A DNA stretch of 64,000 nt from Antedon mediterranea (Eukaryota > Echinodermata > Crinoidea > Comatulida > Antedonidae). Location: NCBI RefSeq assembly GCF_964355755.1, contig NC_092671.1, forward strand, positions 14,304,501 through 14,368,500, read 5' to 3'. The notes below the pieces were generated by a model, which saw only the letters and a list, made by a program, of their open reading frames with translations, made no database searches and was not told the DNA's origin. Below, in pieces: positions 25,081 to 37,300 of this stretch. The stretch's first letter is position 1, and each line of letters starts with the position of its first letter. The position numbers and the translations under genes are program-made.

Positions 25081-26932
25081 TTTATAAATTGTTTTTCATG
25101 TTTAATGTATTTTTACTTTAGTTTTAAGTATTAATTTAAGGGGGAGAATATTCAATAATAATATTATTACGGTGTTCACATAGTCTCTCCGGGGTATTTA
25201 ATTCTAAATATTCCAGAAATAAAATTAATACTCTAATAATAACTAAACAAGTTTAAGTGAGTATTGAATAAAATAATTATTGACAATTAGCTACAGTTCG
25301 TAGGGCAGTACCAAATGATTTTATGTTTAAAACAACAACATTAACACAGCTTGCTGTGCAATTAACACCATTGTTGTGCACTTGAATGGGTTTCCTATGA
25401 CATAATAGGTGTTAATATGTCAATTGAGTGAGTCTTTCATGGCATTTGTAGTTGAGTTAGTCTTTGGTGACAATAGTAACACACACTTGTAATTGAGTGG
25501 TATTTTGATTTTAAAATTTCATATTTATAGTTAACATTTTGAAGTTATTTTTGAAAAATGTGTCAGTTGAGTCGTTCTTTCATGGCAGTATAGTAGGCTA
25601 CAGGTATTTTTTAGAAAAATGGGCAAAATATCCACTTTTTAAAATTCAATAATTATGCGATAATATTTCCATATATGACCATCTATTGTGTTATCACCAT
25701 CTAATAGAGCTATAGTAACTAGTTATGTCAACAAATAAAAGGTCGTCATTTTTCGAAAATTTCCCTATAATATTATAATAGAGGAATTTTTTTTAAAAAA
25801 TTGGCAAAATATCCACTTTTTAAAATTTAGTAGGCCTAATTATGTGATAATATTGACCTATATTCGCATATATTGTTGTCATCATCTAATAGAGCTATAG
25901 TAACTAGTTATGTCAACAAATAAAAGGTCAACATTTTGTCATTTTTCGAAAAATGGGCAAAATATCCACTTTTTAAAATTCAATAATTATGCGATAACAT
26001 TGCATAAGTATCGAAATTTTGTAATTTTTCGAAAATTTCCCTGTACAATAGTAGGACCTACAGAATTTTGAATCATTTATTTTTGACATAAATGGTTACG
26101 ATGAGTCTATATCAGAACAGAAAAGGGTCGAAGTTGACCATTTTTTCGAAAAAATAAATATTCCATGAGGAAAAATCGGCTATTAAACTATTAAATTTGC
26201 AAATATTACATTATTATGCAATATTACATAATCTTCTTATATATTATCAGTATCACATATAATAATTGAAAAAAGTCTGTGTTTCATTGTTATATATTTA
26301 TTTCGTAGAAATATGATAGTAACCATAACGTCAATTCATGACAACATTCTTGCCCTTTTACAGCTCATAATCATTCATTATCTGTATAATATCTAAATTC
26401 TATGGGGAAATCAATCTACTGAACTGAATCTATTAACAATAATTGTAATTTTTTTAATTATTTTTAAATATATATTAAATTAATATTAAATATTTAAAAA
26501 TGTTATTGTCTGTAATAAAATGCTATCGTTTGTTATTGTATTTAAATAATTCGATTACAAGACTAATTACAGAATCGCCAGATGCCATCGTTCCTATAGC
26601 CATTGGTACAATAACTGTAGTGACTTACATACAGTGGTTGGGGATCAATCCACTCCAGTACGATGTTGTTATTGTTTCTAAAATAATAAAGGAATAATAT
26701 ACGAGTTAATACAATATAATATTAAATTAGATTATTGGAGCTATTGCATCATTGCGTAATCGTAATCATCATCATCAACCTCATTTATATCATCCTCTCT
26801 TCCTCATCATCATTGTTATCAAACAAATAAAAAAAATTACATATTAATATTATTATTGTTTTTATAAAATGTATATTTGTATATTTTTGTTTAAATAAAA
26901 AGGCCATAAAATAACTCAAGTAATTTAATCAT
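25081..26932. other. Intergenic with degraded H1-related tracts
   Basis: 25600-26170 holds three or four diverged copies of AAAATGGGCAAAATATCCAC plus TTATGCGATAATATT, as at 11.4-11.5 kb. 26750-26820 is (ATC)-rich. The 65-residue frame at 26500-26697 has no supporting features. Confidence 0.5.
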
Positions 26933-28250
26933 ACTAGATGGTACGCTCGCTTCGCTCGCGTACCATCTAGGTCGTGCCCACAGATGTTTCTCGAATACAC
27001 AGTAATTTCAGGGTAAAAAATCTGGCGATTTCAAATGCACGTTCCGCAGGACTATAATACATTGTCGTTTACAGAAACGAATAAGTAGACACAATGATTT
27101 ATGTAGTCAACCAAAATTAGCACCCTGGGAATTACTTCCAAAAGAGAAACTTACCACAAAATGAGTCCAAATTTTTTATTCATTTAAAGAAACCCAATTA
27201 GGGTTGAGGGATGGGAAAGAGGATAGGTATACAAAGAGGAACAATTTTTAAATATATTCTTTATCCACGTCAGTAACGAAATATTGTTTTCATTTTTTAT
27301 AGGCCTATAAATAATATACCACTAACGGTGACTAAATATAGTAAAACATTTGCGATTTAATACTTTGTTAAAACTGTCACTGTCATAGTCGATTGAAATA
27401 GTAAAGTACATGTAACGATACACCACTACGACGTTTATATTTGTTTGTAATTATTAATTAATGCAAACGTTGAGAAGCAACTGTCAGTAAAAAAGTTTAT
27501 TTGTATATTACGTGTTTATATATCTAACAGTAGAGCCTACCCATAATCACTGTAATAAAGTTTATTTGTATATATTTTTTTACATCTAACAGTATTCACA
27601 GTAAAAAATGTTTGTATATATTTTTTTACATCTAACAGTATTCACAAATGTTCGATTCAAATGACGACCAAAAATAGTTAATAGGTATTTGCAGTACTGT
27701 ATTGTCAAAGTATTGCAAGTTTATTCTCCAAGGGCTCATAAATTTACCTACTTGTGTTAAACCAAACTGGCAGACTGAGAGATTGGAATGTTCCATTCAT
27801 CGCAAATCAATACATTTGTAAAAACGTAAATTAAATCTATCAAAATAGTTTTTTTTTAAAGAAAATCGGCCTGTCTTCAACATTATGATGCTGTACTCGA
27901 GCAGTTCAACCGGTTTTCAGCTATTAAAAACAATTATCGTAGGAGGAGATAGGAAAATGCGAAGCGTCCTCGTATTATTGTGTGCGGGTATTTTTCAAGT
28001 TGGACATCCATTAGACAGTGTATACCACGATCGGAAAACACCCCTATTTGGGGCAAATCGTTGAACCTAAATTCGTTTTAATCGTCAATAACTAATTATC
28101 TAACTCAATTTAATTAGTAAACATGGTTACATCAGGTGGTTAAAATCAGTACCGAAAGTACGAACCAACTTTATATACCATCGAGTAAAAATTCTAGAAG
28201 TAAGGCGCGATTTACCTAATTTTGCCCTTACGTAAATTTATATATAGATA
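26933..28250 (+). mobile_element. Dispersed element, family R1 copy 1
   Basis: Starts ACTAGATGGTACGCTCGC with its mirror GCGTACCATCTAG at one tip, and ends near TTTGCCCTTACGTAAATTTA. Internal landmarks shared with copies at 42616-44006 and 60147-61199 (both reverse) include CAACCGGTTTTCAGC, ATCGTAGGAGGAGATAGGAA, GTATACCACGATCGGAAAA and ATTAGCACCCTGGGAATTA. No intact ORF, so probably non-autonomous. It ends about 60 bp from the last exon of the HYR gene. Confidence 0.75.
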
Positions 28251-28309
28251 ATTGTAATACGTTTGATAGGTAATAGGTACAGTAAATGAATGAAAATTAA
28301 AATAAATAT

Positions 28310-31300
28310 TTACCGGACTGTGAGAGTTCCAGCGTTGAGGGTCACCGTGAAAGCATTGAATGACTGTGGGTTCAACAACCAAGGGTTGAATTCACATTTC
28401 TCGTCCCTGCAGTTCTTACACCTACGAACACACACATACGTGTTCCAATATGCATCGATCACAATTTCATACATTGGATTGCTTTCAGATGAGCTTGACG
28501 ATAATGCAATTTGTGCAGATAGACGAGCTTGTACCTTTAAACAAATTATAAGCGAGCAATTATTTATACGTAAACGTTGCTACCAAAGCAGGCAGCTAAT
28601 ATTGGGGGCACCATGTACCACTAGACCTGTAACTCGTGTATCTAGACTTAAACATAACGTTTTTTACACTTTCTTTCTTTCTTACACGTTCTTTAAGCGC
28701 CTTGAGCACTTTGTGGATATGTGCGCTTTATAAATCTTATTATCTTATCTTATCTTTACGCGTGGGATATAATACACTTTCTAGTAAGGTACCGTATAGG
28801 TGTTTTTAAACAAGTATTCTAACCAAAAACTTTAGAAATTTTAGTTATTGCACGTTTGTGATAAGTCTATATCTATCTATTCATTCATTTAAGTAGACAA
28901 TGAAGATAATATTTATGTTTAACTTACCTGGAAGCTAACTGTTACAGGGTAAGATTGACTGACCGGAAAGAATTGATAGTTACAGGTTCCATCGGTTTCA
29001 CTCTCAATGTAATTATTGCATTCTAAAATGAAATAAGTATGTCTACTGTAGGTGTCTTTCTTTGAGGGTGGAAGAACTTACATTTAATACTGTATAAGCC
29101 GACGTTGTCATTGATTAATGAACTACTACCACTAATTACTTCAGTATCAACGAACTCTTCTGTTTTCTCCACGTGGAATTAAAGCTTGGTTTCCAAATAG
29201 GACGCAAAGCAAGGACGTAGACGCAACGTATTGACGCAAAATGCCGTGAGAACATAATTAACCTTGCGTATGCGAAGTGGGAACCGACGACGTAAGTACG
29301 TTGCCGTAAACGTATATTTACTGCACCGTTTTCTGCCTTTTGCGTATGTCGCAACAGTGATAAAATTAATTACCTGTAACTCCTTCTGGTAAAATGTAGG
29401 TAGGTATCCCGCCATTTGCTGTTAATAAGAAAATAATGAAAGCATGACAGAATATTTAATGTTTACATAGTAAGCCCATATTGTCACGAAACAGAAAAAC
29501 CATGCACTTTAGAATGTAGACATAATGAAAAAACCAAATACAACGTGTTGCATAATCTATAGTTCTGAAATTATGAAAATTAAACGCATTATACTTTTAG
29601 CGGATCTGTAATAATAACTATTTACACGTACCTATTTCACAGAACTGCCAATATCCACGATTACCTTGAGCTGTGCGTATGCCCAAATATGAAACTGATA
29701 GAGGGTATGGATCTTGCCATTCAACCAGAGTTTCTGAAGATCCGCCAAATCCAACAGCTATCAGACCGTTTCCAAATGTTATCCAAAACTTTTGAGAAAC
29801 GTTCGCGCTCAAAATGGCAGCATATGTAGATGAGGTTGCTTGGTTGATGTCTGCGCGCCAAATTGTAACCTTTCTGTTACTACCAGCACCAATTCGAATT
29901 TCATATATGTTGTAATCGTCACGTGGTGCCGGTGACAGACGTAGAAACGCATGCGAGGTTGCCCTTACTTCGAAAGAGATAGTTGTCGCCTGCAACTGTT
30001 CGCTGATGTACTTGTACGTCGTACTCCCATCGGTTTCATATGTTGCACATGCTGCCAAAAAAGTTAAAGTGTTAACTTACATTGAACAATACCATCAAAG
30101 CGCAATATTTACTTGTAATAATTGAAATGGACCGAGATCTGCAAAATAACTACCGTACATTTAGAGAATTGCTGCTGACCGTTTCTCTGTATTTATGGCA
30201 AAACTTAGAAACGTTGGGAACAATATTATAAACTTACAATAACAATCAAATGGAATGCAGTAGGTTGTCGTAGCTCGTCTTGATTGTGACCAGTATGTTT
30301 TAGCAGCTTCAGATGGCAGAAGAGTGGTACAAATATACTGTAAGTGATTATTTGAACATTCTGCATGAGTAAGATCTAGGTAAACCTTCAAATCATTCAA
30401 GCTACTCAATTGGCCATCATTTACATCCAGCATTTTAGCTTCATTGGAAAGTTTTGCCTCTGTCAATGCGAATACACCGTTGCCGTATTCGTCAGGGGAG
30501 AGGAATACGACTACTTTGTATCGATCGGGTCCTGAGAGATTAATTACAGATGCTGCTCCCGAAGATGGAGTAAATGCTACATCAACGTTTACATTATGTA
30601 CTCCACCATCTTGAAGTGTACCAGCGCTTGTCATCTGAAGACCATTGACGTTTAGTTCAACTTGTGCTGTTGAAAATTATAAATACATTTATCAGCCGAT
30701 TCTCACGCCTACCCAACCTTGCATGGTACAAACAGCACATGTCATACACATGAGACGCTGTATTACGTAATTTGCCTATGATGATGGACAAATTAATATT
30801 TTTGATATGTTAAGATACAATACAAAAAAGTATTGCAAAAAACAAAACCACATCTTTTGAAATAGAAGAAAAACTTGATTTTGAATTATTATATATCCTA
30901 TAACGTTGAAAATGGAAAATATATTTAACAAAAACAAATGTCTATCTTTCTAGCTACTTACGGACGCAATACAGCCTGGTGCAGAATGTTCTTCTGGCTT
31001 GTGGAGATTGTGTCCAGAAAGCACGTGCAGCGGGCGATGGACCTACATCTGTACATACGAACGTGTACCTTTGTCCTGAACAATCAACATTTCTTAAATC
31101 GTACTCAACGTAGGCTTCAAAAAATACAAATTGTTCTTCGTCCACAATTGTTTGAGTCTATTAGAAATGTAATTGAAATGTTATTATAATGCAAACCATT
31201 TTGAAAAACCATATAAACAAGTTACTTCCTTCCCCCATTCACCTAAAATCTAAACCAACTGTATAAAATAGCTTCTTGAACAAAATTACTGTTTTGTCAT

Positions 31301-34300
31301 CCGTGTATTAATAATTGCATGTTCTACTAAAATACATTACCTGTGTTTCCTTATTCAAATTAGCTGTTATAGTTGCAATAGGTTCATTTCCTTGTTCATT
31401 TTCAGCTAGCCATGATGTTACTTGGTATCTCTCTAGATCTCCTAAGTTGTTGATGACATTAGCAGTACCAGTGCGTGGTAGAAGATACACGCACAGCAAC
31501 ACGCTGGCCCTATCACCACCGAATACGATGAGGCTCTTAGGTGCGTCAACACCAACCTCTACATCTATTGTTACGGATGCTAAAATAACCATAACATGTA
31601 TATAAATATTTTATCATGATAATAATGTTTTTAAAAGATTATAAGTTCATTATGTTGTACTCTTGAATATTAAGAGAGAGAAACTCAGTTTAATATGGTA
31701 AATGTAAACATCCACAGACGATTCCGATTGGAATGGATCAATACATCAATCATATCTAATTTGCGACTAAAGAGGTAAATATTTTAGTTAAAATAATTAC
31801 TGTACCTGCACAACCAATGACTGTACAACTTGTAGTGTTAGCGCTATCAGATTGTCTCCAGAAATCGGATCCAGCTGTCGATGGTGATAGAGTTGCACAT
31901 AAGTACTTGTATTTTCCACCAAAGCAACTCACTAATGACAGATCATAAGACGTGGAAATATCACTGAACGTTGAAGGTACTCCATCTTGAATGTCTTGTG
32001 CGCTTTGACTAGATGTCAATTGGACAGATGTAGATGCTGTTGGATTACTTCCAGTGGAGGATTCAGAGAGAAAAATGTCAACGTTGTACCTATCATCGCC
32101 AGCCGAGTTGACAGCCGACGCTGAACCATCAGCAGGTATAAAGGTCAAATCAAACTGAAGCTCTTGCGCTTGCTTGTCAACGAGGATCTTGTCAGTAGGA
32201 ATATCAATATTGATGGAATCAACATTCAGAGCAGTTATTGCTGAAACAATGATAATGATTTGCAACTTTATTCAATGCGATTTTTTAGTTTATGAAAGAC
32301 TATTACAAAAAGTATTTTTTAAGAATTTGAATAAGATAATATAAATGAAATTATGATGAAATGATATTTATAATATACTTACACGTGCATGTAATTGGCA
32401 CACATTCTTGAACGTCAGCGGCTGAAGATGCACACCATATGTTAGCGCATTGGTCAGATGGACCAAATGTCACACACAAATGAGATACACCACTAGAACA
32501 TTCAACATCGATTGCATTAATCTGGAATACTATTTCATAAAATCGAACAATCTGATTGTCCACGAGGTCGGTAGGTTCTTTTAAAATGCCAGTTGTGTAG
32601 GCTGTTGGATTACTTCCCTCACTGTCTGTAGCCAGGAATGAAGTCACACTATACCTGTCTGATCCACCACACGAATTAACCACTTGGGATGTACCCGTGC
32701 CTGGGAGGACGTACAAGCACAGCAAGAACAGGTTTTCTCTTCTTTCAACTAGACTACCGGTACGAGGAAAGTCAATCTTTGCCTGTACAGATAAGTCAAC
32801 GGATGCTGGAAGAAAGATATAGCAAGTAATAATTTTATTTGTATTTGATACCGTTGCTCTAAAGATAGAAGATATATGTTGTTTGATACATTACTTACAT
32901 TTACAATTAAACTGAGCACATCCAATACGTCGTGCTGAACTAGCTTGATCCCATGTTTGACGTCCCGCATCTGAAGGACCAAGATCAATGCAAATGTATT
33001 GTAATTGGTCTGCAAAGCAATCGACACCGTTAAAATCAATTTCAGCTTTAATATTTTTAAATGTCTGTTGGACATTGTCTTGAATATCAAGTCGTTGCTG
33101 TGCAGGTGTCAATTCTGTGTCACTGCTTCTGATTGGATTGTTTCCTTGAGCATCTGTCGAGAGGAAAACGATAATCTCATAGCGGTCATCACCAGCGCTG
33201 TTGACAACATCTGCGGAATCGTCAATAGGCGTAAATTGTACATCCAACTCTATGTTTCGGACTCCGTCATCTGAAATGACTGTATCTTGAGGCGTTTCGA
33301 TAGAAACTTGGTTTACATTAAGTTCAACCAGTACACCTGGAATAAAACAAAAACATGCCTTCAGGAATAAATAATTTTGTTGATACATTTATTAATATTC
33401 TATTAATATAAATGCTGGGTAATTTGTAATGGAACAGAGATTTCTATAAGACAGGACTGGATTTTAATCAAGTATGATCAAAATTGAACAAAAGATAAGG
33501 AATTATCAAAAATATTATTGATATTACTTACGTTCAACGATTACATTGAAATCACATTCTGCTGAGTTTCCGCTAGAATCGGTGGCAGTGCACACAACAC
33601 GCCTGACGCCAATAGTGAAGATTACTGGAGAGGTTACTGGCGATCCTCCAGAAGTGCAACGAATGGAAATGAGGGCACCGGAGTTATCCTGAACGTTTGG
33701 CAATGTGAATGTAACTGTTGCTGTTTCACCCCGTGCTTTTACTGTAATATCTGTCTGGCAGTTTGAAAGCACTGGCCTTTCTTTATCTAAAATTAGAAGA
33801 CACATTATCGAAAGGTTACATTATGAAAAAGTGGTCTTGGAAATCAAACCCAATCAGTCAGTTTGATTAGTCACTAAAGAATAAAAATAATAAACCAATA
33901 TACCTTGAATAGTTACAGTAAATGTGACTTCTTGTGTATTACCAGAGCTATCGGATGTTGAACATCTTACACTAGTTTCACCAAGAGGAAATGAGCTACT
34001 AGATGCAGGTTGGCAGATCACAGATAAACTCTCACCAGAATTATCGGTTGCAGTCGGTGTATCATACTGTACAGTTGCACTGTCCTGTCCTGGATCAGTG
34101 TTTTGAACGATGTCACTTGGTTGTGATATATTTGGTTTTTCATTGTCTACATTAAACATAATGAGAAAAGTTAAAAACAAATTTCTATAATATACGATTC
34201 TGAAAAAATAATTTCGAAAAAATATATTTACCAATAACTGTAACAGTAAATGTAACAGAGGCACTGTTGCCGCTGTCGTCAGTCGCTGTACAAGTAACTT

Positions 34301-37300
34301 GTGTGTCACCAAGTTGAAAAGCGATTCCTGATTGTGGCTGGCATTGAACTGTGGGTTGTATACCAGAATTATCAGTAGCATCTGGAATATTGTAAGACAC
34401 TACAGCAGTTGGTTGTTCAGGATCAGTGTTTACAAGGATGTCATCAGGTTGCTCAATGTTGGGCTTTTCAGGATCTAATAATATAAAAGATAAAATATCA
34501 AGATTATTCGATGTCTATGTACTTCAAGTCATAATCATTATGCTATAAAGAAACTTTAGAGACCTTTATAAGATTGTGTCTATATGATTCATTTAAATTT
34601 AAGTGGATTTTAAGAGAGGATAACAGACAATCTGCAACACAAATTGCGCTATTTATTTTTTAATAATATGAAATCTTACCGTTGACAGTTACAGTAAATG
34701 TGACTTCTTGTGTATTACCAGAGCTATCGGATGTTGAACATCTTACAATAGTTTCACCAAGAGGGAATGAGCTACCAGATGCAGGTTGGCAGATCACAGA
34801 TAAACTCTCACCAGAATTATCGGTTGCAGTCGGTGTATCATACTGTACAGTTGCTCTGTCCTGTCCTGGATCAGTGTTTTCAGTAATGTCGGTTGGTTGC
34901 GATAGTTGTGGCTTTTCATTGTCTGTATTTTGAAGTAAAGAGAGGATCATTATATTCAAAGGTGTATATTAATACTATTTGTATATATTCTATTTAGTTT
35001 ATAAAAATATACTTACCAATAACTGTAACAGTAAATGTAACAGAGGCACTGTTGCCGCTGTCGTCAGTTGCTGTACAAGTAACTGATGTGTCACCAAGTT
35101 GAAAAGCGGTTCCTGGTTGTGGCTGGCATTGAACTGTGGGTTGTATACCAGAATTATCAGTAGCATCTGGAATATTGTAAGAAACTACAGCAGTTGGTTG
35201 ACCGGGATCAGTATTTACAAGGATATCATCAGGTTGCTCAATGTTGGGCTTTTCAGCATCTAATAATGAAAAAGAGAAACACATAAAGAATATAGAAAGT
35301 TCTAACTAAAAACAATGATGAAAAAACGCAATTTGTTGACATCAATGATGTTTACATTACGTCATTGTTTAAGACTGAACACTTTAGAAATTATTGAATC
35401 AGTTATTTTCTAAAATATAATTACCATTGACGGTGATAACGAATGTACAGACTTCTTCATTTTGACTAGTGTCAGTCGCAGTACATCTTATAGTAGTTAC
35501 ACCCATTTTTACATTCATTGGCGAATCTTCAGAGCAATCAATCGTTACGTCTTTGAGTGAGTTATCTGTTGCAGAAGCTGGAGTAAACTGGACAGACGCT
35601 GTGCTACTTCCAAGATCTGTGGTCGTTGAAACATCTCCAGAGCAAGTCAGTTGTGGCTTCTCATCGTCTGTAAATATTGTAATTATTACATAATATACAA
35701 ATATACTAATACTTTACTTCCCATAAGCTAACAATTAAAACTGATTGTCTATTTTCATTACCTATAACTGTGACTTTAAAAGAGCAGATTTCTTCATTAC
35801 CACTTGCGTCTATGGCCTTACAAAAGACAGTAGTTTCACCCATGTCGCAGTCGAATGTCTCAGGATGATCACATGTGATTATAATACCAGCACTCCCAGT
35901 ATTATCAGTTGCCGTTGGAGGTATGAATGTGACACTTGCAGTGCTTTTACCAGGATCAGTTGTAGCCGATATATCAATTGTACAAGTTAAACTAGGCTTT
36001 TCATTATCTACAAAATATAGTAAGAATTTACAGATTCATATCCTGGAATTCGACCATAAAAGAAGCAAATACTTTATTCCAGTAGTAGAGAGGTGAGCAC
36101 CTTAAGCCATATAGAACACATTATATATAACTTTAGAAAAGATGGTGTTTGTGTATTCATTTATAATGTACTTTAATGGATTTTGAAAAAAGATTTGCAA
36201 CTAAAAATGTCCAATTCATAACAAAGCATCTTACCAATGATAGTTACAGTAAATGTGACTTCTTGTGTATTACCAGAGCTATCGGATGTTGAACATCTTA
36301 CAATAGTTTCACCAAGAGGGAATGAGCTACCAGATGCAGGTTGGCAGATCACAGATAAACTCTCACCAGAATTATCGGTTGCAGTCGGTGTATCATACTG
36401 TACAGTTGCTCTGTCCTGTCCTGGATCAGTGTTTTCAGTAATGTCGGTTGGTTGCGATAGTTGTGGCTTTTCATTGTCTGTATTTTGAAGTAAAGAGAGG
36501 ATCATTATATTCAAAGGTGTATATTAATACTATTTGTATATATTCTATTTAGTTTATAAAAATATACTTACCAATAACTGTAACAGTAAATGTAACAGAG
36601 GCACTGTTGCCGCTGTCGTCAGTTGCTGTACAAGTAACTGATGTGTCATCAAGTTGAAAAGTGGTTCCTGGTTGTGGCTGGCATTGAACTGTGGGTTGTA
36701 TACCAGAATTATCAGTAGCATCTGGAATATTGTAAGAAACTACAGCAGTTGGTTGACCGGGATCAGTATTTACAAGGATATCATCAGGTTGCTCAATGTT
36801 GGGCTTTTCAGCATCTAATAATAAAAAAGAGAAACACATAAAGAATATAGAAAGTTCTAACTAAAACCAATGATGAAAAAACGCAATTTGTTGACATCAA
36901 TGATGTTTACATTACGTCATTGTTTAAGACTGAACACTTTAGAAATTATTGAATCAGTTATTTTCTAAAATATAATTACCATTGACGGTGATAACGAATG
37001 TACAGACTTCTTCATTTTGACTAGTGTCAGTCGCAGTACATCTTATAGTAGTTACACCCATTTTTACATTCATTGGCGAATCTTCAGAGCAATTAATCGT
37101 TACGTCTTTGAGTGAGTTATCTGTTGCAGAAGCTGGAGTAAACTGGACAGACGCTGTGCTACTTCCAAGATCTGTGGTCGTTGAAACATCTCCAGAGCAA
37201 GTCAGTTGTGGCTTCTCATCGTCTGTAAATATTGTAATTATTACATAATATACAAATATACTAATACTTTACTTCACATAAGCTAACAATTAAAACTGAT

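Noticed and set aside
26500-26697. 65-codon ORF with hydrophobic stretches
   Set aside because: Isolated, AT-rich, no signal-peptide pattern, splice extension or recognised family.
28290-28733. 147-codon plus-strand ORF
   Set aside because: Opposite strand of the last HYR-gene exon and intron; the minus strand encodes FA-domain sequence in phase with the upstream exon.
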